From: Kocuria rhizophila DC2201
GTDB lineage: Bacteria; Actinomycetota; Actinomycetes; Actinomycetales; Micrococcaceae
NCBI RefSeq assembly: GCF_000010285.1
Contig: NC_010617.1
Coordinates: forward strand, 2,418,001 to 2,482,000
Length of the DNA: 64,000 nt
Direction of reading: 5' to 3'
The position numbers were made by a program, and so were the translations under genes. The first letter of the stretch is position 1. Every line of letters starts with the position of its first letter. Below, in pieces: positions 9,860-19,563 of this stretch. Below the pieces are notes generated by a model, which saw only the letters and a list, made by a program, of their open reading frames with translations, made no database searches and was not told the DNA's origin.

Positions 9860-10599
9860 CCTCGCACCGCCGCCAGCAGGTCCTCGAAGTTCGGCACCGC
9901 GGCGAACTCGTCCCGCACGGGGCGTTCCGGGCGCGGCGGCGCGTTCCGCCGGGCCCCCACGGACTCCGTGGAGGCATCGTCCGCGGCGGAGCCGCCGTCC
10001 CCCGTGGCCCCGGATCCGGTGCCGTCCGCGGGACCCGGCCCGGCGGCGTCGTGCCCCGGCGCCCCGGCCCCGAGCATGCCGGCGAGCGCCGCCCCGGCCC
10101 GCTCGATGCGGCCCTGCAGGGAGGCGTCAGCCCAGTCCTCCGTGGCGGCGTACACGCCGATGGGCAGCGTGAGCGCCTTGAGGTAGCTGAACAGCGGGCG
10201 CAGGGCGGTGTCCAGGACCAGCGAGTGCCGCGGGGAGCCGCCGGTCGCGGCCACCACGGTGGGCAGGTTCTCCAGGGCGCCCTCGTCGAAGAGGTCGAAG
10301 AACGCCTTGAACAGCCCGGAGTAGCTCGCCTTGTAGGTGGGCGTGGCCGCGATCAGCCCGTCCGCGGCGAGCACGGCGTCCAGCGCGTCCTGCACCGCGG
10401 CGGGTGCCGTGCCGGTCAGCATGGCGTCCGTGATCCCGTGGGCGATCTCCCGCAGGGCCACCACGCGCACCTCGGGCTCCTCACCACCCCGGGCGACGAC
10501 GCCGCTCGCGGCCCGCGCGATCGCCCGCGCCAGGCGCGTGGTGGACGCGTCCTCGGACAGGCCCGCGGTCACCACGGCAATGCTCTGTCGCTCGGTCAT
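9856..10599 (-). CDS. NAD(P)H-dependent FMN reductase, partner of a luciferase-like monooxygenase (CE1759-type)
   Basis: A 247-residue flavodoxin-like reductase. MTERQSIAVVTAGLSEDAST is the N-terminal strand and flavin-phosphate loop, and ATPTYKASYSGLFKAFFDL is the conserved flavin-binding segment of the NADPH-dependent FMN reductases. It lies directly downstream of an LLM-class oxidoreductase, the arrangement known for the CE1758/CE1759 pair, in which the reductase supplies reduced FMN. AGGAGACACGAG precedes ATG 10599. The last ~70 residues are a Gly/Ala/Pro-rich acidic insert (with a repeated-word copy at 10043-10052) before a short conserved-looking end, PNFEDLLAAVRG. The physiological substrate of the pair is unknown. 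Confidence 0.87.
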   Translation of the reverse strand: MTERQSIAVVTAGLSEDASTTRLARAIARAASGVVARGGEEPEVRVVALREIAHGITDAMLTGTAPAAVQDALDAVLAADGLIAATPTYKASYSGLFKAFFDLFDEGALENLPTVVAATGGSPRHSLVLDTALRPLFSYLKALTLPIGVYAATEDWADASLQGRIERAGAALAGMLGAGAPGHDAAGPGPADGTGSGATGDGGSAADDASTESVGARRNAPPRPERPVRDEFAAVPNFEDLLAAVRG

Positions 10600-10656
10600 C
10601 TCGTGTCTCCTGACTGCTCGGTGCTTGTGACTGCCCTGTGCTCCACCTCGTTGCGG

Positions 10657-10690
10657 CGCGGGTGCCGCCCCGCGCGGGGCGGCACCCGCG
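10657..10690. terminator. Perfect 15-bp hairpin between LLM and reductase genes
   Basis: Arms 10657-10671 and 10676-10690 are exact complements (CGCGGGTGCCGCCCC outward) around GCGC. The hairpin sits after the LLM stop (10698, minus strand) and 57 bp before the reductase start, so it would act inside the operon as an attenuator, processing site or mRNA stabiliser. No T-tract follows. Confidence 0.6.
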
Positions 10691-10697
10691 GGACGGG

Positions 10698-11891
10698 CTA
10701 CGCGGTGGGCTCCTGCGCCGCCCCGGCGTTTCCACGGGAGGCGGCCTCCGCCTTGGCAGCCCGGTCCCTGGCGGCCTGCGAGTCCGGCCCGCCGCCGGGG
10801 ATGGGATCTTCCCCCGCCGCGCGGCGCGCCACGAGGGACGCGTGGGTGGGGGCCTCCGGCACGTGGGCCGGCCGGGCGGCGTCGAACTCCTTGCGCAGCA
10901 CCGGGAAGACCTCCTCGCCCAGGACGTCCATCTGCTCCAGGACGTCCTTGAGCGGCAGACCCGCGTGGTCCACCAGGAACAGCTGGCGCTGGTAGTCGCC
11001 CGCGTACTCCCGGAAGGACAGCGTCCGCTCGATGACCTGCTGGGGCGAGCCCACGGTCAGCGGCGTCTGGGCCGTGAACTCCTCGAGCGAGGGCCCGTGG
11101 CCGTACACCGGCGCGTTGTCGAAGTAGGGCCGGAACCGGCGCACCGCGTCCTGCGAGTTCCTGGCCATGAACACCTGCCCGCCCAGGCCCACGATCGCCT
11201 GGTCCGCGGAGCCGTGGCCGTAGTACTCGTAGCGCTGACGGTAGAACGCCACCATGCGCTCGGTGTGCTCCTTGTTCCAGAAGATGTTGTTGTGGAAGAA
11301 CCCGTCCCCGTAGAACGCCGCCTGCTCCGGGATCTCCGGGGAGCGGATGGAGCCGTGCCACACGAACGGCGGGACGTCGTCCAGGGGCCGCGGGGTGGAC
11401 GTGAAGCCCTGCAGCGGCGTGCGGAAGCGCCCGGAGAAGTTCACGTCCTCCTCGCGCCACAGCCGGTGCAGCAGCTGGTAGTTCTCCACGGCCAGCGGGA
11501 TGCCCTGTCGGATGTCCTTGGCGAACCACGGGTAGACCGGGCCGGTGTTGCCGCGGCCCATGGTCAGGTCCACGCGGCCGTCCGCGAGGTGCTGCACGTA
11601 CGCGTAGTCCTCCGCGATCCGCACCGGGTCCGTGGTGGTGATCAGCGTGGTGGCGGTGGAGAGCTGGATCCGCTCGGTCTGCGCCGCGACCGCCGCCATG
11701 AGCACGGGCGGGTTCGCGGGGGCCACGAACGGCGGGTTGTGGTGCTGGCCGGTGGCGAACACGTCCATGCCCAGCTCCTCGGCCTTGCGGGCCATGGCCA
11801 CCGTGGCCTTGATGCGCTCGTTCTCGGTGGGGGTGCGCCCCGTGGTGGGGTCCTGGGTGACGTCCCCGATGGTGAAGATTCCGAGTTGCAT
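10698..11891 (-). CDS. LLM-class flavin-dependent monooxygenase (CE1758-type)
   Basis: A 397-residue bacterial-luciferase-like TIM-barrel oxidoreductase using FMNH2 and O2. [11 protein letters not shown] is the first barrel strand; [19 protein letters not shown] matches the conserved helix and EHH-like active-site turn; [20 protein letters not shown] and [19 protein letters not shown] are typical barrel segments. After residue ~345 the protein carries a charged, Ala-rich tail. It is first in the operon with its FMN reductase, MarR and GNAT. A 22-bp near-palindrome lies 40-61 bp upstream of the start. The family is well defined but no substrate is established for this pair; degradation or detoxification of a small organic molecule is a guess. 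Confidence 0.88.
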   Translation of the reverse strand: MQLGIFTIGDVTQDPTTGRTPTENERIKATVAMARKAEELGMDVFATGQHHNPPFVAPANPPVLMAAVAAQTERIQLSTATTLITTTDPVRIAEDYAYVQHLADGRVDLTMGRGNTGPVYPWFAKDIRQGIPLAVENYQLLHRLWREEDVNFSGRFRTPLQGFTSTPRPLDDVPPFVWHGSIRSPEIPEQAAFYGDGFFHNNIFWNKEHTERMVAFYRQRYEYYGHGSADQAIVGLGGQVFMARNSQDAVRRFRPYFDNAPVYGHGPSLEEFTAQTPLTVGSPQQVIERTLSFREYAGDYQRQLFLVDHAGLPLKDVLEQMDVLGEEVFPVLRKEFDAARPAHVPEAPTHASLVARRAAGEDPIPGGGPDSQAARDRAAKAEAASRGNAGAAQEPTA

Positions 11892-11930
11892 GGTCCCTGC
11901 CTCCTCCTCGGCGGGCCGCGCGCCCGCCCT

Positions 11931-11952
11931 GGTATTTCAAATTTGAACTACC
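11931..11952. promoter_or_regulatory. 22-bp near-palindrome, candidate MarR operator
   Basis: The core TTCAAATTTGAA (11936-11947) is a perfect 12-bp palindrome; symmetry extends outward to GGTA...TACC with one mismatched pair, so 20 of 22 bases are symmetric. It is unusually AT-rich for this DNA and lies just upstream of the LLM operon that encodes a MarR regulator. MarR proteins commonly bind such sites. Assignment is inference. Confidence 0.65.
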
Positions 11953-11990
11953 TCTGTAATGCGGTGCCCCCGGGGAATATTCCGGGGTGG

Positions 11991-12003
11991 ATTGTTGAAC
12001 AAT
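11991..12003. promoter_or_regulatory. TTGTTGAACAA palindrome upstream of pxpA, candidate GntR operator
   Basis: ATTGTTGAACAAT is symmetric about its central G and lies 54 bp before the pxpA start. The identical 11-bp core recurs at 19564-19574 in front of the NRAMP-like gene, at the other end of the same cluster. FCD-type GntR regulators often bind TTGT-n-ACAA sites, and the cluster encodes one (16401-17075). A 10-bp palindrome GGAATATTCC (11974-11983) lies just upstream and could include promoter bases. Confidence 0.7.
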
Positions 12004-12056
12004 TTGCGGGCCATCGTGCATGCTGGAGGACCACACCAGTGAGACGGAGGTCACGC

Positions 12057-12815
12057 ATGACGGTCATGGATCTGAACAGCGACGTGGGCGAGCCCTTCGG
12101 CGCGTGGGGCATGGGGGACGACGCCGCCGTCTTCCGCTCCGTCTCCAGCGCCAACGTGGCCTGCGGCTTCCACGCCGGGGACCCCTCCGTGATGGCGCAG
12201 ACCTGCCGGGACGCCGTGGCCGCCGGGGTCACCGTGGGTGCCCACGTGGCCTATCGGGACCTCGCGGGCTTCGGCCGTCGCTTCCTGGACTGCTCCCCCA
12301 CCGAGCTCGCGGACGACGTGCTCTACCAGATGGGCGCGCTGGAGGCCGTGGCCCGCGCCGCGGGCACCACCGTGCGCTACGTCAAGCCCCACGGCGCCCT
12401 CTACAACACGATCGTGCACCACGAGGCCCACGCCCAGGCCGTGGTGAATGCCGTGAAGGCCTTCGGCGGGGACCTCCCCCTGCTCCTGCTGCCCGGCTCC
12501 GCGGCCCTGCGCGCGGCGGAGAAGGCCGGGCTGCGCGCCGTGCCCGAAGCCTTTGCGGACCGCGGCTACACCCCCGAGGGCACGCTCGTCTCCCGTCGCG
12601 ATCCGGGTGCGGTGCTGCACGACGCCGCCCAGGTCACCGAGCGCATGGTCCGCCTGGCCGAGGACGGCACGCTCACCGCGGTGGACGGCTCCACTGTGCG
12701 GATCCACGCCGAGAGCATCTGCGTACACGGGGACACCCCCGGCGCCGCCGCGATGGCCGCCGAGGTCCGCGCGGGCCTGGACCGTGCCGGCATCACTGTC
12801 CGGTCCTTCGCATGA
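12057..12815 (+). CDS. pxpA: 5-oxoprolinase subunit A (LamB/YcsF family)
   Basis: A 252-residue cytoplasmic subunit of the ATP-dependent 5-oxoprolinase PxpABC, which opens pyroglutamate to L-glutamate. The family hallmarks are clear: [18 protein letters not shown] at the N-terminus, [13 protein letters not shown] with metal-type His and Asp, [17 protein letters not shown], and [11 protein letters not shown] near the middle. ATG 12057 follows GACGGAGGTCACGC. Its stop overlaps the start of the pxpBC fusion by 4 bp. It is the first gene of the plus-strand operon, preceded by the TTGTTGAACAA palindrome, so it is probably induced through the GntR regulator at the operon's end. Confidence 0.95.
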   Translation: MTVMDLNSDVGEPFGAWGMGDDAAVFRSVSSANVACGFHAGDPSVMAQTCRDAVAAGVTVGAHVAYRDLAGFGRRFLDCSPTELADDVLYQMGALEAVARAAGTTVRYVKPHGALYNTIVHHEAHAQAVVNAVKAFGGDLPLLLLPGSAALRAAEKAGLRAVPEAFADRGYTPEGTLVSRRDPGAVLHDAAQVTERMVRLAEDGTLTAVDGSTVRIHAESICVHGDTPGAAAMAAEVRAGLDRAGITVRSFA

Positions 12816-14665
12816 GCGCGTCCCGCAGTCGTCGCCCCGCCCGTCCGGCAACCGGCACGAGACGTCGGGCGGGCAGCCCCGAGCATGCCGCCAGCGGCAC
12901 ACATCCGACCGGGTCGTCCGGCGACGCCGCGGTCCCTGACCTGCGGTGGGCAGGAACCCGCGCGTTCCTGCTCGTCTGCGGCGAACTGGCGGACGTGCTG
13001 CGCTGGCACGCCCACCTCGCGGAGCACCCCTTCACCGGTCAGACCGACCTCGTTGCCGCCGCCCGCACCGTGCTGGTGGTCTTCGCGGACGAGCGGTCGG
13101 CACGGACGGCCGCGAGCGCCGTCGTCACCATCCGGCCCGGAGGGAGCAGTCAGGCCGCGGGCAAGACCGTGGAGATCCCCGTGGTGTACGACGGCGCGGA
13201 CCTCGCCGAGGTCGCCCGGCTCACGGGACTCGGCGAGCAAGGAGTGGTCGACGCCCACACCGGCACCGCGTGGACGGCGGCGTTCGGCGGCTTCGCGCCC
13301 GGTTTCGCGTACCTCAGCGCCCCGGGCGAGCCCCTGGACGTCCCCCGCCGGGACACTCCGCGCACCGCGGTGCCCGCCGGATCCGTGGCGCTGGCGGGCA
13401 CGTTCTCCGCGGTCTACCCCCAGCGGTCCCCCGGCGGGTGGCAGCTGATCGGGCGCACGGACGCCATCCTGTGGGACACGCACCGGGACTCCCCCGCGCT
13501 GGTCCGCCCCGGGGACACGGTGCGCTTCCGGGCCGTTTGCGAGCTCGTCACGGTGGCCGACGACGCCGCCCCGGGCCTGCCCGGCGACCCGCAGCTCCCC
13601 GGGAACCCGGATCCCGCCGTCCAGCCGGAGGACGCCCCGGGGCGGGACACCGCGGGCCGTGAGCACGCAGATGGTCTCGAAGCCGTCAGCGCGGCGCACG
13701 CCTCCCCGGCGGACGACGCCGACCACGCCCTGGAGGTCGACGACCCCGGAATGCTGTCGCTGGTCCAAGACCTGGGCCGCCCCGGGATGGGGGACCTTGG
13801 TGTGGTGGCCTCCGGGGCCGCGGACCACGCCTCCGCGAGGCAGGCCAACCGGCTCGTGGGCAACCCCTCCACCGCCGCCCTGCTCGAAGTCACGATGGGC
13901 GGGCTGCAGCTCACCGCCCGGGGCCACCACGTGCTCGGCCTCTCCGGGGCGCCGGTGACCGCCCGCATCACGAACGAAGAGCATGCCCGCCCCGCTCCGT
14001 TCTGCGCACCCTTCGCGCTCTACGACGGCGAGCAGCTGAGCCTGGGCACCCCGAGCGCGGGGCTGCGCAGCTACCTCGCCGTGTCCGGCGGTGTGGCTGC
14101 GGCCGAGGTGCTCGGCAGCCGCGCTACGGACGTGCTGTCCGGCATCGGACCCGCCCCCCTGGCCGCCGGGGACCTGCTCCCGGTGCACCCCACCGCCCCG
14201 GGCCGGGCCGTGGGACACCCCGAGGAACCGGCGGTGCACGTTCCCGCCGCGGGGGCCGCCACCGTGCTCCGTGTGCTCCCGGGCCCCCGGGAGGACTGGT
14301 TCACCCCCGAGGCGCTCTCAGCGCTGCGCGAGCGGACGTGGCGGGTCAGCAGCGACTCCAACCGCGTGGGCGTGCGCTTCGAGACACCACCGGAGGGCGG
14401 TCTCGCCCGCAGCCGGGAGGACGAGCTGGCCAGCGAGGGCGTGGTGGCCGGCTCCCTGCAGGTCCCCCACTCCGGCGTGCCCGTGCTCTTCCTCGCGGAC
14501 CACCCCGTGACCGGGGGCTATCCCGTGATCGCGGTGGTGCTGCCGCAGGACCTGCCGCGCGCGGCGCAGCTGCTCCCCGGATCCCCGGTGCGGTTCCACC
14601 CGGTCCCGCCCCCACCCGCCGCGACCGCCCCCGCGGAGCAGCCCACGTCAGGAGACACCGCATGA
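12812..14665 (+). CDS. pxpB/pxpC: Fused 5-oxoprolinase subunits B and C (KipI-KipA type)
   Basis: A 617-residue fusion. Residues ~45-250 are the PxpB (KipI/allophanate hydrolase subunit 1) domain, with [20 protein letters not shown] and [20 protein letters not shown]. Residues ~308-600 are the PxpC (KipA/subunit 2) domain, with [31 protein letters not shown] and [14 protein letters not shown]. They are joined by a ~55-residue acidic, Pro-rich linker that contains an ACGACGCCGC word (13560-13569). The N-terminal ~40 residues are basic and disordered. In most bacteria these subunits are separate; the fusion fixes a 1:1 ratio. Start and stop both overlap neighbours by 4 bp. Function: ATP-dependent cleavage of 5-oxoproline with PxpA. 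Confidence 0.93.
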   Translation: MSASRSRRPARPATGTRRRAGSPEHAASGTHPTGSSGDAAVPDLRWAGTRAFLLVCGELADVLRWHAHLAEHPFTGQTDLVAAARTVLVVFADERSARTAASAVVTIRPGGSSQAAGKTVEIPVVYDGADLAEVARLTGLGEQGVVDAHTGTAWTAAFGGFAPGFAYLSAPGEPLDVPRRDTPRTAVPAGSVALAGTFSAVYPQRSPGGWQLIGRTDAILWDTHRDSPALVRPGDTVRFRAVCELVTVADDAAPGLPGDPQLPGNPDPAVQPEDAPGRDTAGREHADGLEAVSAAHASPADDADHALEVDDPGMLSLVQDLGRPGMGDLGVVASGAADHASARQANRLVGNPSTAALLEVTMGGLQLTARGHHVLGLSGAPVTARITNEEHARPAPFCAPFALYDGEQLSLGTPSAGLRSYLAVSGGVAAAEVLGSRATDVLSGIGPAPLAAGDLLPVHPTAPGRAVGHPEEPAVHVPAAGAATVLRVLPGPREDWFTPEALSALRERTWRVSSDSNRVGVRFETPPEGGLARSREDELASEGVVAGSLQVPHSGVPVLFLADHPVTGGYPVIAVVLPQDLPRAAQLLPGSPVRFHPVPPPPAATAPAEQPTSGDTA

Positions 14666-16404
14666 AGAAAGTTCTGATCGCCAACCGCGGGGAGATCGCC
14701 GTGCGCATCGCGCGTGCCTGCGCGGACTCCGGACTCAGCTCCGTGGCCGTGTACTCCGAGCCGGACGCGGACGCGCTCCACGTGCACATGGCCGATGAGG
14801 CATACGCGCTCCCCGGATCCTCGTCCGCGGACACCTACCTCAGCATTCCCGCGCTGCTCGCCGTCGCGGAACGCTCCGGCGCGGACGCCGTGCACCCGGG
14901 CTACGGGTTCCTCTCGGAGAACGCGGACTTCGCGCGCGCCGTCGTGGCGGCGGGCCTCACGTGGGTCGGCCCGTCCGCGGAGGTGATCGAGGCGCTCGGC
15001 AACAAGGTCACCGCACGGGAGATCGCCGTGCGAGCGGGCGCCCCTCTGGTCCCGGGCACGGACGGTCCGGTGGCCGACGCCGCCGAGGCCCGCGCGTTCG
15101 CGGAGCAGCACGGCCTGCCGGTCGCCATCAAGGCGGCCTTCGGCGGGGGCGGTCGCGGCATGCGTATTGCCCGTGACCTCGCGGAGGTGGAGTCCGCGTT
15201 CGACGCCGCCGTGCGCGAGGCCACCGCGGCGTTCGGACGCGGGGAGTGCTTCGTGGAGCGCTTCCTGGACCGCCCGCGCCACGTGGAGGCCCAGGTGCTC
15301 GCGGACACCCAGGGCAACGTGGTGGTGGTGGGCACGCGGGACTGCTCGCTGCAGCGCCGCCACCAGAAGCTCGTGGAGGAGGCCCCGGCACCGTTCCTCA
15401 CGGACGACCAGCGCGACACCCTGCACGGCTCCGCCCGTGCGATCTGCCGCGAGGCCGGGTACACCGGCGCGGGCACGGTGGAGTACCTCGTAGCCCCGGA
15501 CGGGCTGATCTCCTTCCTGGAGGTCAACACGCGGCTGCAGGTGGAGCACCCCGTGACCGAGGCGACCTCCGGCGTGGACCTGGTGCGCGAACAGTTCCGG
15601 GTGGCCGAGGGACTGCCGCTGAGCACCACCGAGGACCCCGCCCCGCGGGGGCACGCCATCGAGTTCCGGCTCAACGCGGAGGACCCCGCCCTGGGGTTCC
15701 TGCCCACCCCGGGCACCGTGGAGGCGTTCGAGGCCCCCACGGGCGCGGGCGTGCGCGTGGACACCGGGGTCCGCACCGGGTCCGTGGTCCCCGCCGAGTA
15801 CGACTCGCTGCTCGCCAAGCTCATCGTGTGGGGCGAGGACAGGCAGCAGGCCCTCGTGCGCTCCTGCGCCGCCCTGCGGGAGCTCACGATCCGCGGTCTG
15901 CCCACCGTGGTGCCGTTCCACCGCGCCGTGCTGGACGAGCCCGCGTTCACCTCCTCCGAGGGCCTGCGCGTGCACACCACGTGGATCGAGGACGAGTTCG
16001 CGCAGACCCTCGAGGCCTCCCCCCACCTCGAGCCGGGGGCGGCCGATCGCACCACGTTCACGGTGGAGGTGGACGGCCGCGCGGTCCGGCTGGGACTTCC
16101 CGGTGACCTCGCGCGGGCCCTGCTGCACGGCCGCGGCGCAGCCGGTGAGCCGGGGCAGGGCGGGGCGGACGCGGTGTCCTCGTCGGAGGACGTGGCAACC
16201 CTGAGCGCGCCCATGAACGGCACCGTGGTCACGTGGCTTGCCGAGGACGGCGAGGACGTGGCGGAGGGACAGTCGGTGCTGGTGGTCGAGGCCATGAAGA
16301 TGGAGACCCCCGTGAAGGCCCACCGAGCCGGGACCCTGCGCCGCGGGGACGTGGCCGAGGGAGACGCCGTGCGCGCGGGTCAGGCCCTCGGGGAGATCGC
16401 GTGA
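14662..16404 (+). CDS. Biotin carboxylase-biotin carboxyl carrier fusion
   Basis: A 580-residue protein. Residues ~1-450 are biotin carboxylase: [33 protein letters not shown], the ATP-grasp loop [10 protein letters not shown] and [14 protein letters not shown]. The C-terminal ~75 residues are a BCCP domain with biotinylation motif EAMKM (Lys about 546). AGGAGACACCGC precedes the ATG. Biotin carboxylases commonly accompany pxpABC genes, but whether they take part in oxoproline breakdown or serve another carboxylation is not established; no carboxyltransferase gene is present here. Both ends overlap adjacent genes by 4 bp. It could alternatively feed an acyl-CoA or urea-amidolyase-like carboxylation elsewhere. 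Confidence 0.92.
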   Translation: MKKVLIANRGEIAVRIARACADSGLSSVAVYSEPDADALHVHMADEAYALPGSSSADTYLSIPALLAVAERSGADAVHPGYGFLSENADFARAVVAAGLTWVGPSAEVIEALGNKVTAREIAVRAGAPLVPGTDGPVADAAEARAFAEQHGLPVAIKAAFGGGGRGMRIARDLAEVESAFDAAVREATAAFGRGECFVERFLDRPRHVEAQVLADTQGNVVVVGTRDCSLQRRHQKLVEEAPAPFLTDDQRDTLHGSARAICREAGYTGAGTVEYLVAPDGLISFLEVNTRLQVEHPVTEATSGVDLVREQFRVAEGLPLSTTEDPAPRGHAIEFRLNAEDPALGFLPTPGTVEAFEAPTGAGVRVDTGVRTGSVVPAEYDSLLAKLIVWGEDRQQALVRSCAALRELTIRGLPTVVPFHRAVLDEPAFTSSEGLRVHTTWIEDEFAQTLEASPHLEPGAADRTTFTVEVDGRAVRLGLPGDLARALLHGRGAAGEPGQGGADAVSSSEDVATLSAPMNGTVVTWLAEDGEDVAEGQSVLVVEAMKMETPVKAHRAGTLRRGDVAEGDAVRAGQALGEIA

Positions 16405-17075
16405 GCCCCCGGACGGCCGGGCACACCGGCGATTTCGGGGCCGGGGACGAGACCCAGGCAAGTGCCCACGCCGCTGCCCGCCTGCGCGCGGAGATCGCCG
16501 ACGGCGCCCTGGCACCGGGCGCGAAGCTGTCCGAGCACGCCGTGTCCGCCGAGCTGGGGATCTCCCGCAACACCCTGCGGGAGTGCTTCGCCATGCTGGC
16601 CGCAGAGGGCCTCGTGCTGCGGATCCCCCACCGGGGTGTGTTCGTGGCACGCCCCACCGCGGACGACGTGCGGGACCTCTATGCCGCCCGACGCATTCTC
16701 GAACCCGGAGCCGTGCTGTGGGGAGACGTGGACGACGCTCTCAACGAGAGACTGCGGGGCATCGTGTCCGCGGCGCTGGCAGCGCGGGAGACCGCCGACG
16801 TGGCCGCCATGTCGGACGCGAACCAGCGCTTCCACCGGGCGCTGGTGGAGGCCGCCGTCTCACGGGCGCTGCTCGCGGACATGGACCGGGCCCTCGCGAG
16901 GATGCGCCTGGTGTTCCACGCGATGCTCGCCGACAGGGAGTTCCACGCCCGCTACGCGGTGCGCAACGCCGAGGTGCTCGCGGCGCTGGAGTCCTACGAC
17001 CGGGACCGGGCGGCACGGTTGCTGCGGGACTCCCTGGGTGCCGCACGGGACGAGATCCTCGACCGGCTCGGGTGA
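16401..17075 (+). CDS. GntR-family regulator, FCD subfamily
   Basis: A 224-residue regulator. The N-terminal winged helix (~residues 22-88) shows [20 protein letters not shown] and the wing [14 protein letters not shown]. The C-terminal FCD effector domain includes [20 protein letters not shown], with the metal-type Asp/His pattern. The GTG start overlaps the preceding stop (GTGA), making it the last gene of the pxp operon. Orthologous clusters (Bacillus ycs-kip) also end in a regulator, there KipR of a different family. The predicted targets are the two TTGTTGAACAA palindromes that bracket the cluster. The probable effector is oxoproline or a derivative (inference). Confidence 0.9.
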   Translation: MSPRTAGHTGDFGAGDETQASAHAAARLRAEIADGALAPGAKLSEHAVSAELGISRNTLRECFAMLAAEGLVLRIPHRGVFVARPTADDVRDLYAARRILEPGAVLWGDVDDALNERLRGIVSAALAARETADVAAMSDANQRFHRALVEAAVSRALLADMDRALARMRLVFHAMLADREFHARYAVRNAEVLAALESYDRDRAARLLRDSLGAARDEILDRLG

Positions 17076-17224
17076 GGGCGGCCAGCCAGAGCCTCCGGCG
17101 ACGCGCCACGGGTGTCACGGGCGAGCCTCGCGACACCGCCGGCCGGGGCTGCGGTTGACGTGTCGGGAGGGAACGAACTCCGCAGGGGTGCACCAGGGCA
17201 CGGCCACCTCGCTCCCGGGCGCCG

Positions 17225-18006
17225 TCAGGGCACCTGGTAGTCGGCGTCCCGGGCGTCGGTGATGAGCATGTGGCCCGGGGCGTGGGTGATGGCGAACGGC
17301 GGAGCCGACTCCACCACCGCGGCCTGCGGCGTGACCCCGCACGCCCAGAACACGGGAATCTCGCCGGGGGCGATCCGCACGGCGTCGCCGAAGTCCGGTG
17401 ACCCCAGGTCCGTGATCCCAGTGCCCCGGGGTCCCCCACGTGCACGGGCGCGCCGTGGACGGCGGGGTAGCGGGAGGTGATCCGCACGGCGTCGGCCACC
17501 CGGGCGGCCGGCACAGGGCGCATCGAGACCACCAGCGGGCCGGACAACCGCCCCGCCGACTCGCAGCGCCGTGAGGTGCGGTACATGGGCACGTTCACGC
17601 CCTGGTCGATGTGGGCGAGCCGGATGCCGTGCGCCTGCAGCGCGTCCTCGAACGTGAAGGAGCAGCCCAGCATCACCGTCACCAGGTCCTCGCGCCAGTA
17701 CGGGGTGATGTCGTGAGGGCGGGCCACCTCCACGCCGTTCTCATAGACCACGTACTGCGGCACGTCCGTGCGGATGTCCCCGCCGGGCAGGAGCGCCCCG
17801 GTGGTCTCCCCCGCGTCCAGGACACCGAGCACGGGACAGGGTTTGGGGTTGCGCGGTGCGAACAGCAGCACGTCGAAGGCCAGTTCGCGGGGCACGATCA
17901 CGAGGTTGGCCTGGGCGTGCCCCGGAGCCATGCCTGCGGCGGGGCGCACGAGCCCGGCGCGGAATCGTTGCCGGGCCCGATCTGGAGTCAGTGTGGTCTC
18001 GTCCAT
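17225..18006 (-). pseudogene. YcsI-like putative hydro-lyase (DUF1445), frameshifted
   Basis: The first ~195 codons read as a DUF1445 protein ([78 protein letters not shown]). The frame then changes. Inserting one base in the CCC at 17417-17419 restores a family-like ending ([20 protein letters not shown], then [20 protein letters not shown], ending in DADYQVP and a stop at 17225). The total length, 782 nt, is not a multiple of three. AAAGGACACCCC precedes ATG 18006. DUF1445 genes accompany pxp and NRAMP genes in many bacteria (Bacillus ycsI). Either a true single-base deletion or a base-calling error in a C run. Confidence 0.85.
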
Positions 18007-18133
18007 GGGGTGTCCTTTCGTGGCCGTGCGGAGGCGGGTCGGGAGGCGTCGGTGCGAAGGTGCCGTGCGACGTCGTCCGCCCGGGAACGACGCCGCCGCG
18101 CGGCTCCCAGCGCACCGGGGACCGGGCGCGCGC

Positions 18134-19509
18134 TCAGGCCCAGAGCTTGGACAGCCCTGCCAGGGAGTTGACGGCCAGGAACACGGTGAACAGCCACGCG
18201 ATCACGCCCACCACGAGCAGCCACGCGGTGTACCGGTAGCCCTCCAGCAGGTCCCGACGGCGCCAGCCGACCCACAGCAGGATGGCGAAGCCGAACGGGA
18301 GGATGAGCCCGTTGAACGCCCCGGCGAACACCAGCAGAGTCTGCGGAGCCTGCCCCAGCACCAGGTAGATCACCCCGCACACCAGGATGAACGCCACGGT
18401 GAGCAGGTTCCGGGTGCGGGGGCGTCCTGCGGAGGAGGTGACGAAGGAGATGGACGTGAACGCCGCGCCGATCACGGAGGTCAACGCCGCGGCCCACAGC
18501 ACCACGCCGAAGATCCGCACACCGATCTCCCCGGCGGCGGCCCGGAAGGCGTCCGCGGCCATGGTGTCCCCGGACAGCGCCACGCCACCGGCCACCATTC
18601 CGAAGATCGCCAGGAACAGAAGCACTCGCATGACGCACGTGACCAGGATGCCCAGAACGGACGTGCGCGTGATGTGCTGGACGCTCTCGACCCCCGTGAC
18701 GCCGGAGTCGATCATGCGGTGGTCCCCGGAATAGGTGATGTACCCGCCCACGGTCCCGCCGATCAGCGTGGTGATGACCAGGAAGTCCACGTGCTCGGGC
18801 AGCACGGTATTCTTCAGCGCCTCACCCACCGGGGGTGCGGCCACCACGGCCACGTACAGCATCATGAGGATCATGACGGCACCCAGGCCCACCACGATCC
18901 GGTCCAGGGCGAGCCCGGCCCGCTTGGACAGGAAGACCAGGATGGCGATCACCGCCGAGACGGCTCCGCCGAGCTTGGGATCCATGCCCAGCATGGCATT
19001 GAGCCCGAGTCCCTTTCCCGCGATGTTGCCGATGTTGAACACCGCACCACCCAGGAACACCAGGGCCGCCAGCACGTGTCCGGCCCCGGGGAGCACCCTG
19101 TTGGCCAGCTCCTGCGCGCGCATGCCGGAGACGCCAATGACCCGCCACACGTTCAGCTGCACGGCGATGTCCACCAGGATGGACACCAGGATCGCGAAGG
19201 CGAACGCCGCTCCCAGCTACACCGTGAACACCGTGGTCTGGGTGATGAAGCCGGGGCCGATCGCGCTCGTGGCCATGAGGAACATCGCGCCCAGCAGTGC
19301 GCTGCGGTGGCCCGAGGACGCCGCAGCGCCCTGCCCGGCCCGCGACGGCCGTCCGGAGGCGGGGAGGCCTCCGGTCTCCGGTGCGCGCTCCGGGCCCCGG
19401 GCGGCAGCCCCCGAGGGGCCGGGGCCTGCACGCCCGGGTTCCGGGCGGTCGGTCTCGTGGTGCCGATCGGCATCGCCCGGCTGTGGTGAGGCAGAGGACG
19501 TGGATCCAT
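18134..19509 (-). pseudogene. NRAMP-like transporter (YcsG type), interrupted by an in-frame TAG
   Basis: From 19186 down, the frame encodes ~350 residues with about 10 hydrophobic helices and family segments (VFLGGAVFNIGNIAGKGLGL, GGYITYSGDHRMIDSG, NLLTVAFILVCGVIYLVLG). Upstream, the same frame reads LLGAMFLMATSAIGPGFITQ then TTVFTV-stop-LGAAFAFAILVS: the TAG at 19217-19219 replaces an expected Gln codon in the first helices. No ATG, GTG or TTG exists in that frame between an upstream TGA near 19520 and ATG 19285; ATG 19509 is one base out of frame with the transporter. So two or three lesions are needed to explain it. Bacillus YcsG homologues lie beside pxpA. Probable import of an oxoproline-related or metal substrate is lost unless the stop is a sequencing error. 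Confidence 0.82.
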
Positions 19510-19563
19510 CCCTGGGTCAGCGTGAGCGGAGTCACACGGCGGCTGACCACTGCACCCTACAGG

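Noticed and set aside
19217-19219. Recoding of the TAG as pyrrolysine or programmed read-through.
   Set aside because: No pyl genes or recoding stem were seen, the family has Gln-like residues here, and the neighbouring gene is also damaged. Mutation or error is simpler.
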